DNA of 64,000 nucleotides from Thermoproteus uzoniensis 768-20 (GTDB taxonomy: Archaea > Thermoproteota > Thermoprotei > Thermoproteales > Thermoproteaceae), in NCBI RefSeq assembly GCF_000193375.1, contig NC_015315.1:248001-312000 (forward strand). The letters are read 5' to 3'. Each line of letters opens with the position of its first letter. The stretch's first letter is position 1. Shown piece by piece: positions 25,701 through 32,919 of the stretch. Position numbers and translations under genes: made by a program. The notes beneath the pieces were generated by a model. That model saw only the letters and a list, made by a program, of their open reading frames with translations, was not told the DNA's origin and did no database searches.

Positions 25701-25738
25701 GGTTTAAACCTAGGTAATGTTTATTAAACTGTAAACAT
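25701..25738. promoter_or_regulatory. Candidate operator palindromes overlapping the phoU-like promoter
   Basis: Two symmetric sites lie just upstream of the PhoU-like gene. GGTTTAAACC at 25701-25710 is a perfect 10-bp palindrome. ATGTTTA (25717-25723) and TAAACAT (25732-25738) form a perfect 7-bp inverted repeat with an 8-nt spacer. The second site covers the TATA-like TTTATTAAA (25721-25728), which lies about 23 nt before the ATG at 25748, so a protein bound there would block transcription. The PhoU-like protein itself has an N-terminal AbrB-type DNA-binding domain and is a candidate for autoregulation. Confidence 0.55.
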
Positions 25739-25747
25739 CTGATACTT

Positions 25748-26650
25748 ATGGAGATTAGAAAGTTGATAAGGATAGGTGAGAGGTCGTATGGGATAACTCT
25801 TCCGAGGGAATGGGTTGAGTCTAATCAATTGAGGGTAGGTTCTCCCATCAAAATACTTACAGAGGCCAATAAGATCTTGATACTTCCCGCGACAGCGGAG
25901 GGCGTAGCCGTCACAGCCACGCTAAAGGAAGAGGATCCGGAAAAGGCGTTGCGGGACGTCATTGCATATTATATCGAAGGCGTAGACGAGATCGATATCG
26001 AGTCCGGCAACATATCAGCCCTAGTGGGTAGGGTCGAGGGCAGACTACCCGGCGTCGTGGCGTTGGAGTCCGAGGGAAAGCTTAAGCTGAGGATAGTGAC
26101 CAAAGAGGACGTAAATGTGGACGAGGTGGTCAGAAGCATGTACACGACCGTCATGGCCATGTTCCACCTATTCCTCGACTTCATCAGAGAGCATAACGAG
26201 GAAAACGCGAAGGAGCTACTACGCATGGACGACCAGCTGGACCGCCTCTATTTCTTGTCTCTGAGGATCATAAAGAAGAACATATACCAGAACCCGCAGG
26301 GCTTTGTCGACTACGTCATAGTCGTCAAGAACTTGGAGCACATGGGCGACGCCCTTGATCGGGCCACCAACTACCTAAGGCAGAACAAGGTCGGCTGCCA
26401 CAAGGAGCTCGTCAACGAGTTCGAGACTCTGCAGAAATACGCCGAGGAGGCCGCCAAGTCGTTTCTGGAAAACCGGCATGAAGGGGCTCTGAAGACTATA
26501 CTGGAAAGGGAGTCAGTTTTTAAAAGACTCCTGGCGCTCTCAACGTGCGAGGGCGTCGCGCCGATAATGCACGAGGCCATGTTAATAACGGCTCTAGCCG
26601 CGGATATCGCGGAGGCGGCCTACTCGAAGTATATTCGGCAAAGAACATAA
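25748..26650 (+). CDS. PhoU-type regulator with N-terminal AbrB/SpoVT-like DNA-binding domain
   Basis: 300 aa. Residues 1-50 form a swapped-hairpin AbrB domain: MEIRKLIRIGERSYGITLPREWVES, then RVGSPIKILTEANKILILPA. Residues about 110-300 are the PhoU helical bundle with RMDDQLDRLYFLSLRIIKKN and VVKNLEHMGDALDRATNYL, which carry the acidic metal-binding motifs of PhoU (E/DxxxD). Archaeal proteins of this build are annotated as phosphate uptake regulators. No Pst transporter gene is in the window. The ATG fits the TATA box 23 nt upstream. The downstream DUF1614 gene overlaps it or begins exactly at its stop. Confidence 0.88.
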   Translation: MEIRKLIRIGERSYGITLPREWVESNQLRVGSPIKILTEANKILILPATAEGVAVTATLKEEDPEKALRDVIAYYIEGVDEIDIESGNISALVGRVEGRLPGVVALESEGKLKLRIVTKEDVNVDEVVRSMYTTVMAMFHLFLDFIREHNEENAKELLRMDDQLDRLYFLSLRIIKKNIYQNPQGFVDYVIVVKNLEHMGDALDRATNYLRQNKVGCHKELVNEFETLQKYAEEAAKSFLENRHEGALKTILERESVFKRLLALSTCEGVAPIMHEAMLITALAADIAEAAYSKYIRQRT

Positions 26651-27366
26651 GGGGCGGCGGACGCGTCGTCTTCTCGCCGCCCTTTACTGGCATAGTCGGC
26701 GCCATATACGCCATCCTCGCGTTGTTATTAATGCCTTCATATCTAGCCGGCCTAGCGTCGGTGTTGCGTACTATAGGGGTCGGCCTCGCGGAGTCGGTGG
26801 CCGTGGCCGCGGCCTCCACGTTTCTCAGCCTTCTGCTGAGCCCCTTCCACGTAGTGATATATACAGCTAGGAGGAGGGTCTACTATCCCGCATTCGGTGT
26901 TATGTACGTCTTCGGCATACCTATACCTGTGCCCCAGATAGCCGTGCAGGAGCAGATAGCCAGACTCGCCGTGAATATAGGCGGCGCCCTAATACCGCTA
27001 ATTCTATCGACCTATATATTCGCCAAATTGCCCGCGCTGTATATGCTGGGGACGGTCCTAGCTGCCCTAGCCGCATCTGTCGCCGTCTATTTCATGAGCA
27101 GGGTCGTGCCCGGCGTGGGGGTGGTCACTCCGGGTTTCCTCCCACCGATCGTAGCGTTTCTGTTTTCTCTGTGGGCTGGCCGACTAACGCCCGCGGTGGC
27201 CTACATAATAGGCGTCTACGGCACTCTGCTGGGGGCCGACGTCTACAACATTAGGAAGATCCTCGCCCAAATGCCTCCGCTCGCCTCAATTGGCGGGGCC
27301 GGCGTGTGGGACGGCATATACCTCACGGGAATCATGGCGGCTACTTTGGGCTTGTTGTTCAGGTAG
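26545..27366 (+). CDS. DUF1614-family integral membrane protein (start uncertain)
   Basis: A multi-span membrane protein with about six hydrophobic helices, beginning RVVFSPPFTGIVGAIYAILALLL-like (first helix around 26680-26740) and matching the DUF1614 pattern: FGIPIPVPQ, then GGALIPLILSTYI, and a closing GGAGVWDGIYLTGIMA. Function unknown. The only standard start codon upstream of the first helix is the GTG at 26545, which would overlap the phoU-like gene by 106 nt and add 34 residues that look like out-of-frame translation. The family would be expected to begin near 26650. There the sequence is ACATAAGG: an ATA codon at 26647 overlaps the preceding TAA exactly as ATGA overlaps do elsewhere. 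A non-standard start is therefore possible. Confidence 0.75.
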   Translation: MRGRRADNARGHVNNGSSRGYRGGGLLEVYSAKNIRGGGRVVFSPPFTGIVGAIYAILALLLMPSYLAGLASVLRTIGVGLAESVAVAAASTFLSLLLSPFHVVIYTARRRVYYPAFGVMYVFGIPIPVPQIAVQEQIARLAVNIGGALIPLILSTYIFAKLPALYMLGTVLAALAASVAVYFMSRVVPGVGVVTPGFLPPIVAFLFSLWAGRLTPAVAYIIGVYGTLLGADVYNIRKILAQMPPLASIGGAGVWDGIYLTGIMAATLGLLFR

Positions 27367-27586
27367 AGAAATACGGGCGGCGGCATACTTGGGGGGTACG
27401 CCGGGGTTCTAGCAACCGCCCGCTGACACCACCATCTTATGTCTATATATGGCTTTCTATGGATATCAGTAAAATATTAATATTATATAAATCTAAAAAG
27501 TTTTTATTTATTTTCTAATAAGGAATTCGCCCTGTCTATTTGAACATAAATGATGCCATAATAATAATAATTTTAGTTCTCTTTTT
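27367..27586. other. AT-rich intergenic region between convergent genes
   Basis: This 220-bp gap lies between the ends of the DUF1614 gene (plus) and riboflavin synthase (minus). It contains T-rich tracts on both strands (TTTTTATTTATTTTC at about 27499-27513 for the plus strand, an A/T-rich run near 27560-27590 for the minus strand) suitable for archaeal termination. No gene is supported in it. Confidence 0.5.
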
Positions 27587-28042
27587 CTAAATTATAGGAC
27601 CTACGTCCGGCCGACCCTGTCTTAGGCCCATCCCTGCGAACTTGGATAGGTCCCCCCTCATCAACGCCACGAGGTTCCTTGCGTGTTTCCGTGCCCTATC
27701 TACGGCGATCGTCTTGAGCTCCCGCTCGTCGGAGGCCTCGTCCTCGTGAACCGTCACGTCGAGTATGAGGACGTCCATGTGTATCTGGAGCTCGATGAGC
27801 CCAATCGACATGGCCAGATAGCTGAGCTTGTCGGTGAGGGAGGGCCCCACCCAGCCCAAAACGAGCAGAGCCGTACAGCCCTCCCGCGCGAGCTTCTTGG
27901 CGCCCCATATGGTGTTCTTGATTCCGGGCACCGTGACCCTCCTCACCTCGACGTCTGGGGCGAGGCTCTTGATCTCGTCTATGGCCTCCGACGCCATGTC
28001 GACCCTCGCAAACGTGGTGTCGACGACGCCTATGCAGTCCAT
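27587..28042 (-). CDS. ribC: Riboflavin synthase, archaeal type
   Basis: About 151 aa. The archaeal RibC family is clear: CIGVVDTTFARVDMASEAI, RVTVPGIKNTIWGAKKL, LVLGWVGPSLTDKLS, VTVHEDEASDERELKTIA and a closing GMGLRQGRPDVGP. It is related to lumazine synthase rather than to bacterial RibE, and converts two 6,7-dimethyl-8-ribityllumazine molecules to riboflavin. I start it at the ATG at 28042 because family members begin just there and because the TATATATA box at 28061-28068 is 22 nt upstream; an upstream ATG at 28087 would lie beyond that box. Confidence 0.93.
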   Translation of the reverse strand: MDCIGVVDTTFARVDMASEAIDEIKSLAPDVEVRRVTVPGIKNTIWGAKKLAREGCTALLVLGWVGPSLTDKLSYLAMSIGLIELQIHMDVLILDVTVHEDEASDERELKTIAVDRARKHARNLVALMRGDLSKFAGMGLRQGRPDVGPII

Positions 28043-28058
28043 GGGCTGACCACAAACT

Positions 28059-28070
28059 AAATATATATCT
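28059..28070. promoter_or_regulatory. Shared bidirectional TATA box for ribC and the NikR-like gene
   Basis: The symmetric AAATATATATCT is the only TATA-like sequence in the short divergent gap. Its centre (about 28064.5) is 22 nt from the ribC ATG at 28042 on the minus strand and 21-22 nt from the ATG at 28086 on the plus strand. Both distances fit leaderless crenarchaeal promoters, so one palindromic box appears to serve both directions. The two genes can then hardly be transcribed at the same moment from one template. Confidence 0.6.
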
Positions 28071-28085
28071 AGCCCACCAATGTCC

Positions 28086-28454
28086 ATGAAGCGGTTCGGC
28101 GTATCTCTGCCTGACGAGCTGGCGCGCGAGGTAGACAGAATCTCTCAAGAGCTCGGCGTGACCCGTAGCGCCGTGGTTGCACAGGCCGTGTCGAACTTCG
28201 TCCAGACCTACTCGCAACATCTGAGAGACGGCCACAGATGCCTCGGCGCGGTCCTCTCGCTGGCGGAGGGCATGGAGGTCGTCAGCGAGATCATGGAGGA
28301 GTACAAGGATCTCATAGCCAACTACTCGCACATGCATATAGGCGACAGGTGCCTCTCGGTGTTCGTCGTCTACGGCGACGGGAAGAGGGTGGGCGAGTTC
28401 TTGATGGGCCTTTCCGAAAAAGCAGTCAAGACCTTGTTCACGCCCCTAGAATAA
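28086..28454 (+). CDS. NikR-like metal-responsive regulator (ribbon-helix-helix plus ACT-like domain)
   Basis: About 122 aa. The N-terminal ribbon-helix-helix is MKRFGVSLPDELAREVDRI with TRSAVVAQAVSNFVQ. The C-terminal domain has the NikR metal-site pattern in shortened form: YSHMHIGDRCLSVFVVYG (H-x-H-x4-C; E. coli NikR has H-x-H-x5-C), plus an earlier histidine in YSQHLRDGHRCLG. It is probably a nickel- or other metal-sensing repressor. An ATG two codons upstream (28080) is possible, but the promoter spacing favours 28086. Its stop overlaps the start of the CCG-domain gene by one base, so it may control that operon. Confidence 0.8.
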   Translation: MKRFGVSLPDELAREVDRISQELGVTRSAVVAQAVSNFVQTYSQHLRDGHRCLGAVLSLAEGMEVVSEIMEEYKDLIANYSHMHIGDRCLSVFVVYGDGKRVGEFLMGLSEKAVKTLFTPLE

Positions 28455-29371
28455 TGGAGGACTGGATACGCGCCTTGCGGGACCTCGTAGTGGACAACCT
28501 AAAACGTAACAGATTCCCCCTGCCTGCGGATAGATCCATATGTAGCCGGTGGGCCTCCGGCCTGCCCGAGGGAGGCCGCCGCGTGCTGTACAGCTCTTGC
28601 ATGTACCAGCTCGCGCCGCTTATAGCCAAGGCCGTCGACGTGTTGCAGAAGGTCGGCGCCAGCTCCGGAGGCGTGAGGGCCAAGCTGGCGGCTGCCGGGG
28701 CTAGAGTATTCGGCGGATTTCTTCTCAAGCCCTCGGACGAGGAGGCTAGGCGGGCCGACGGCATATTGAGGAACATAGCAACTATGTTGAGCAAGGCCGG
28801 CGTACAGTTCGGCGTTTTGAGAGACGAGCCGTATTCAGGCGCCCTGCTCTACGAGCTGGGGTTCGAGGAGGACTTCGCGTCGTACGCCAGGGAGGTATAT
28901 AGGTACTTCAAGGAGCGGGGCGTGGAGGAGGTCATCACAGTAGACCCCCACACCCATTACGTGCTGGAGAGGGTATATCCCAAATACGTGGAGAGGTTCG
29001 ACCTCAAGGTGGTGAGCTACATGGACCTCGTGAAGCCGTCCAAGGCCTCCGTCGTAAAGGCGGTCGTACACGACTCCTGCCTATACGCCCGGTATCTGGA
29101 CAGATACGACGTGTACAGGCGCCTGCTCGACTCCGTAGGCGTCGTCCACGTGGAGGATCCGTACGTGACCGGCAAGGCCTATTCGGGATGTTGCGGAGGG
29201 CCTATAGAGTCGGTCAGACCGGATGTGGCCGGCGAGGTCGCCAAGATAAGGGTCAGACAGCTCTCCAAGCTCTCCGACACCGTGATCACGGTCTGCCCCA
29301 TATGCTACGTCAACCTCTCCCGGGCGGCGTCGGGGCTCAAGATACTGGACCTCGCCGAGGTGATATCGTGA
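28454..29371 (+). CDS. CCG-domain (HdrB/GlpC/LutA-type) cysteine-rich protein
   Basis: A 305-aa protein with the duplicated cysteine-rich CCG domain seen in heterodisulfide reductase B/D, GlpC and lactate or glycolate oxidase iron-sulfur subunits. The first half carries VLYSSCMYQLAP; the second carries VVHDSCLYARY, GKAYSGCCGGPIESV and TVCPICYVNL. Such domains hold a noncubane 4Fe-4S cluster or bind flavoprotein partners. The ferredoxin-like half is encoded by the next gene, whose GTG start overlaps this stop (GTGA). Together they look like a split electron-transfer subunit for a flavin dehydrogenase or Hdr-like complex. No dehydrogenase is adjacent, so the donor is unknown. Confidence 0.82.
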   Translation: MEDWIRALRDLVVDNLKRNRFPLPADRSICSRWASGLPEGGRRVLYSSCMYQLAPLIAKAVDVLQKVGASSGGVRAKLAAAGARVFGGFLLKPSDEEARRADGILRNIATMLSKAGVQFGVLRDEPYSGALLYELGFEEDFASYAREVYRYFKERGVEEVITVDPHTHYVLERVYPKYVERFDLKVVSYMDLVKPSKASVVKAVVHDSCLYARYLDRYDVYRRLLDSVGVVHVEDPYVTGKAYSGCCGGPIESVRPDVAGEVAKIRVRQLSKLSDTVITVCPICYVNLSRAASGLKILDLAEVIS

Positions 29372-29637
29372 TATCGGAGATCGACCGGTGCGCGCGGTGC
29401 GGCTTCTGCGAGGCGGTATGCCCCACCTACAACGCCGTGAGGATGAGGCATATGGGGCCCCGCGGGAGGCTCCAGATGGCGCGGGCTGTTCTGGACGGCG
29501 GGGTCTCGTCGAGGTATGTGGTGGAGAGCTTGGCCACCTGTCTTAGATGTAGGGCGTGCGAGTTGGTGTGCCCCGCCTCGATAAGGATAGTCGACGCCAT
29601 AGTGGAGGCGAGGAAGAGGCTCTATGCGCGTGCCTAG
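29368..29637 (+). CDS. Two-cluster 4Fe-4S protein (HdrC/GlpC N-terminal type)
   Basis: 89 aa with two classical 4Fe-4S sites: CARCGFCEAVCPTYN and CLRCRACELVCPAS. Between them is a spacer (MGPRGRLQMARAVL) typical of HdrC and of the N-terminal part of GlcF/LutB proteins. The start is GTG at 29368, overlapping the preceding stop as GTGA. With the CCG protein it makes a two-gene version of a normally fused subunit. Electrons would pass from a dehydrogenase through these clusters to the CCG domain or to the quinone pool. Confidence 0.85.
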   Translation: MISEIDRCARCGFCEAVCPTYNAVRMRHMGPRGRLQMARAVLDGGVSSRYVVESLATCLRCRACELVCPASIRIVDAIVEARKRLYARA

Positions 29638-30001
29638 GAGGTTCGTGGAAGAGGCCAGGGAGAGGTGTAGCCCCCGGGAGGAGTGCGCCGCCCTACTGTT
29701 CGGGGCCGGCGACTCGGCGAGCAGGTGGGCCTGGATGGAGAACGTGGCCAAAAGCCCTGTGGAGTTCAAGCTGGATCCCGAGCGCGTGTACGGGGCCATT
29801 GTCGACGCCGAGCGGCTCGGCCTGGAGCTTGTGGCCATATTCCACACGCATCTAGGCGCGCCGGTGCCCAGCCCCCTCGACCTAAAGTACATGAGGATGT
29901 GGCCTGTCGTATGGATCATAGGCCGCGTCGGCACCATGGAGCTCAAGGCCTGGCGCCTCGAACGCGGCGTCTTGCGAGAAGTCGATATATACCTAAGCTG
30001 A
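29624..30001 (+). CDS. JAMM/MPN-domain metalloprotease-like protein
   Basis: 125 aa, a minimal JAB1/MPN domain. Glu39 (WMENVAKSP.EFKLDP) matches the catalytic glutamate strand, and AIFHTHLGAPVPSPLDLKYM carries His74, His76, Ser83 and Asp86. The usual spacing is H-x-H-x7-S-x2-D; here it is x6, one residue short, though all ligand types are kept. Archaeal JAMM enzymes cut ubiquitin-like SAMP proteins from conjugates or process sulfur carriers. A MoaD-like protein ending in Gly-Gly is encoded 2 kb away (32161-32427). Overlaps the iron-sulfur gene by 14 nt. Confidence 0.78.
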   Translation: MRVPRRFVEEARERCSPREECAALLFGAGDSASRWAWMENVAKSPVEFKLDPERVYGAIVDAERLGLELVAIFHTHLGAPVPSPLDLKYMRMWPVVWIIGRVGTMELKAWRLERGVLREVDIYLS

Positions 30002-30010
30002 TATCCCCAT

Positions 30011-30991
30011 ATGCTGATCTTGACGACGCCTATAAACATCAAGTACTTCTCGGGCGTCGAGCTCGAGGCGTACGAGAGGTTCGCCGCACTGCTGGTCTGC
30101 GGATACAAGAAGGTGTTCGTGGTGCCTAAGCTCGAGGAGGGGAGAGTGCCCGGCCCGGCCTACACGTACTCCGACGGGGAGGACCCGGCGGAGGCCTTGA
30201 GGAGGGCCGTGAAGGAGTGCGGAGGCGGCGACGTCGAGGTCGACGGAGGCACCACGTTGAGGGCTTGGGAGATCATAAGGCGGGCTCTCGGCGGAGCCGC
30301 GACGTATAGGATAGCCGACGACTACATAAACGGCCTCAGAGCCGTCAAGCGCCCCGACGAGGTCGAGAGGATATCGAGAGCCGTCAAGGAGATAAAGGAG
30401 GTCATAGCGGAGGCTTACGCCGAGCTTTCGCCCGGCGTCTCCGAGCGGAAGGCGGCCGCCGATATATATCTAAGGCTCGTGGAGCGGGGGCTGAAGCCGG
30501 GCCCTATCTTGGTCCAATTCGGCGAAAACACGGCACTTCCCCACCAAGGCCCTACCGAGAGGAGGCTGAGGGAGGGCGACGTAGTGATAATAGACGTGAC
30601 GGCGGCCTACGAGGGATACTACGGCGATATAACGCGGACCTTCGCGTTCAGAGGCGAGCCAGCCGGCTTTAGGGAGCTCTATACGGCCGTCTCGGAGGCG
30701 CAGGCGGCCGCGATAGCGGCGGCTCGGCCGGGCGTCCGGGCAGGCGACGTCGACGAGGCGGCGAGGTCGATCTTGAGGCGTAGAGGGCTGGAGCGCTATT
30801 TCGTCCACAGGACGGGGCACGGCCTCGGCCTCGAGTTCCACGAGGCCCCGAACATAGCGCCCGGCGAGGGGTATGCCCTGAGAGGCGGCAACGTCTTCAC
30901 GGTCGAGCCGGGCGTCTACGTGCCGGGCCGCTTCGGGATAAGGATCGAGGACGACGTGTTGGTGGAGGAGGGAGGGGCGCGGGTGCTCTAA
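30011..30991 (+). CDS. pepQ: Xaa-Pro dipeptidase/aminopeptidase (M24 family)
   Basis: A 326-aa M24 metallopeptidase. After a creatinase-like N-terminal domain (to about residue 115) comes the pita-bread fold. Metal ligands are in VVIIDVTAAYEGYYGDITRTF (two Asp), TGHGLGLEFHEAP (His), VFTVEPGVY (Glu) and FGIRIEDDVLV (Glu). It releases amino acids from X-Pro dipeptides or peptides in protein turnover. It starts 9 nt after the JAMM gene, so they probably share a message. It converges on dcd with a 4-nt overlap. Confidence 0.93.
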   Translation: MLILTTPINIKYFSGVELEAYERFAALLVCGYKKVFVVPKLEEGRVPGPAYTYSDGEDPAEALRRAVKECGGGDVEVDGGTTLRAWEIIRRALGGAATYRIADDYINGLRAVKRPDEVERISRAVKEIKEVIAEAYAELSPGVSERKAAADIYLRLVERGLKPGPILVQFGENTALPHQGPTERRLREGDVVIIDVTAAYEGYYGDITRTFAFRGEPAGFRELYTAVSEAQAAAIAAARPGVRAGDVDEAARSILRRRGLERYFVHRTGHGLGLEFHEAPNIAPGEGYALRGGNVFTVEPGVYVPGRFGIRIEDDVLVEEGGARVL

Positions 30992-31527
30992 CACTCCGCC
31001 TTAAGGCCCTTAGGCGGCGTCACCCCCCTCTGCCCCAGATACGTGCCGAGGTACTTGGCGGCGCCCTCGGCCTTCACCAGAATTAAGTGGAGGAAGCGGA
31101 GGCCCGGCTTGAGGACTATGGTGTTTGGGGACTCGTTCACGACCTCTATAGTTATGTTGCCCTCGAAACCCGCGTCGACGACGGTGGGGGGTATCACTAG
31201 GCCGTAGCGGGCCAGCGTCGAGCGGAGATTGGCGAGGCCCACCACGTCGTTGGGCATCTTGACGTACTCCTCTGTGGTGAGGAGGACGAAGTTCCTCGGC
31301 GGAATCGCTATCTCCTCCGCCTCCTTGACGACCCTGAAGTGGCGCCTCGCTTCCCCCTCGGCCAGCTCGCACGGCCTTATGGTGGCCCCCTCGTAGGCAT
31401 ATATCGCGTATTCCTTGCCTATACGTAAGTCGAGCCCGTTCTCGCGTATTACGTCGCCCCGAAGCGGCTCTATGGACAACCTGCCGAGGGATACGAGCCT
31501 CTTTATCTCCTCCCCGGTCAATATCAT
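30988..31527 (-). CDS. dcd: dCTP deaminase
   Basis: About 179 aa. The trimeric dUTPase-superfamily pattern is plain: MILTGEEIKRLV at the start, GLDLRIGKEYAIY, ANLRSTLARYGLVIPPTVVDAGFEGNI (split here at the Ser/Arg-rich motif and the catalytic Glu) and a C-terminal GQRGVTPPKG. It deaminates dCTP to dUTP; some archaeal members also hydrolyse to dUMP, which cannot be told from sequence by eye. I chose the ATG at 31527 because the frame upstream (to 31572) has no homology and ATAAAAAC lies about 23 nt before the ATG. Confidence 0.92.
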   Translation of the reverse strand: MILTGEEIKRLVSLGRLSIEPLRGDVIRENGLDLRIGKEYAIYAYEGATIRPCELAEGEARRHFRVVKEAEEIAIPPRNFVLLTTEEYVKMPNDVVGLANLRSTLARYGLVIPPTVVDAGFEGNITIEVVNESPNTIVLKPGLRFLHLILVKAEGAAKYLGTYLGQRGVTPPKGLKAEC

Positions 31528-31642
31528 GGCATAGGACCCCCGGGCGTTTTTATGGCGTCGTCCACAAAACACCGCGAGTATACGTGGCGGCGTCGCTTAT
31601 ACCTGTAAAATACCTTTATATTATGGAAGGGAGGTAGTCGTT

Positions 31643-32164
31643 GTGTTGAGCCAACTGGCGGCCTTTATCCAGAGCGTAAAGGGGTCTATCCTCTTATCCT
31701 GGCTCCTGATGGTCTTGATCGCCGCCGTCCTCGCGCTGATAGCTTCTGGAAGGCCTAGACGGCCCGCCCGGCGCTGGCTCGGCGACTTCTTCGTGAGGTG
31801 GGGCCTCGCCGGGCTCTTCCTCTGGTTCGTCTTCTTCGCCCTATGGGCCCTCCGCGAGGTTCTGGCCCAGAGCTTCGTGTTCCCCGTCGGACCGATCCAG
31901 GGATTTATAGAGAACGCCACGCTCTGGGGCGTGGTCTTGACCGGCTTCCTCACCATCACGTTCTTCGGAGGCACTTTGCTACTCCAGGCGCTGTTCTCCA
32001 AGATAGAAGTACCGGAGGGCGTCGTCTACTACAGACAAGAGGTGATAATGACGCCTCAGAAGATCGCAGGTAGGGAGGTGTTCGCCCATCTGCCCGAGGA
32101 GCCGCCCGAGCTGAGGGAGGAGGCGGCGGCTAGGGAGGCCTTGAAGATAAGACGTGGAGGCTAG
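31643..32164 (+). CDS. Hypothetical membrane protein, 173 aa, three TM helices
   Basis: Hydrophobic helices at about residues 17-35 (LLSWLLMVLIAAVLALIA), 50-72 (WGLAGLFLWFVFFALWAL) and 92-112 (WGVVLTGFLTITFFGGTLLL). A soluble C-terminal part follows with VPEGVVYYRQEVIMTP and an Arg/Glu-rich tail. GTG start with TTTATATTA about 24 nt upstream (leaderless). No family recognised. It converges on the MoaD-like gene with a 4-nt overlap. Confidence 0.7.
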   Translation: MLSQLAAFIQSVKGSILLSWLLMVLIAAVLALIASGRPRRPARRWLGDFFVRWGLAGLFLWFVFFALWALREVLAQSFVFPVGPIQGFIENATLWGVVLTGFLTITFFGGTLLLQALFSKIEVPEGVVYYRQEVIMTPQKIAGREVFAHLPEEPPELREEAAAREALKIRRGG

Positions 32165-32427
32165 CCGCCGTGTATATACGCGAGGATGAGCACGACGTCG
32201 CCCTCCTTCAGCTGAGTGTCTAGGCCCGATAGTAGCCTTATATCCACATCGTTAACCGCTATGTATATGTCCGGCGACAGCTTGTCCCTCCTGCCCTTAA
32301 TCCTCTCATACAGCTTCGGGAAGTCCCTCAACCTCTCTATCAGCTCCCCCACCGTCGAGGCCTCCACCTCGAACTCCCTCCTGCCGGCTAGATACGCCAA
32401 CACGCCCTCCAACAACACGCGGACCAC
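32161..32427 (-). CDS. MoaD/ThiS/SAMP-like ubiquitin-fold protein ending in Gly-Gly
   Basis: An 88-aa beta-grasp protein: VRVLLEGVLAYLAGRREFEVE, TVGELIERLRDFP, DIYIAVNDVDIRLLSGLDT, LKEGDVVLILAYIHGG. The C-terminal GG is the thiocarboxylation or conjugation site. It could be the small molybdopterin synthase subunit (MoaD), a thiamine or cysteine sulfur carrier, or a SAMP-type protein modifier. There is no moaE or thiF-like gene in the window to decide. The JAMM protein at 29624-30001 is a possible processing partner. Confidence 0.85.
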   Translation of the reverse strand: MVRVLLEGVLAYLAGRREFEVEASTVGELIERLRDFPKLYERIKGRRDKLSPDIYIAVNDVDIRLLSGLDTQLKEGDVVLILAYIHGG

Positions 32428-32432
32428 TGAAG

Positions 32433-32894
32433 ATGTCCAGCAGTAAAATAATATGCGCCAGATACGGGCCGGTGGCGCTTAGGCTCAAAGGATCGCGGAT
32501 AGAGCTGTTGGGCAGTTGCCCCAGCTATCTGGAGCTCGAGGAGTTTGTGAAGTACGTGAAACTGGATGTGTCGAGCCCCTTGATCCGCCTCCTGGGCGTT
32601 AGGCGCGGATCCGCGACGTCCTATAAGGAGTTCGGCGCCGCCGTAGGGCTAGGCCCTCGGGCCGCCGGGCTTTTGTTGGCCCGGAACCCCTACCCCGTCG
32701 TCCTGCCCTGCCATAGGGTAGTGAGGTCCGACGGCTCCCTCGGAGGGTATTCTTATGGGGTCGAGCTCAAGAGGGCTCTTCTGGCCTACGAGGGCGTCGA
32801 GATGTGCGGCGGGCGCGTGTGCCGCCTGGCGCGTGTAGAGGAGGTAGACGACGTCGAGGAGGCCTTGTTGCGTAGCTTGGGGCTCCGCAGATGA
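32433..32894 (+). CDS. ogt: Methylated-DNA--protein-cysteine methyltransferase (O6-alkylguanine-DNA alkyltransferase)
   Basis: 153 aa. The active-site motif PVVLPCHRVVRSDGSLGGY holds the acceptor Cys in PCHR. Upstream are SYKEFGAAVGLGPRAAG (the DNA-binding helix-turn-helix) and LLARNPYPV with the Asn hinge. The N-terminal domain is short (about 50 residues), as in other hyperthermophilic archaeal Ogt proteins. It removes alkyl groups from O6-guanine irreversibly. The family usually begins around the CARYGPVALRL segment, so the ATG at 32433 is acceptable; a GTG at 32472 is an alternative. Confidence 0.93.
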   Translation: MSSSKIICARYGPVALRLKGSRIELLGSCPSYLELEEFVKYVKLDVSSPLIRLLGVRRGSATSYKEFGAAVGLGPRAAGLLLARNPYPVVLPCHRVVRSDGSLGGYSYGVELKRALLAYEGVEMCGGRVCRLARVEEVDDVEEALLRSLGLRR

Positions 32895-32919
32895 TATATA
32901 TTGGAAATATCGCCTAGCC

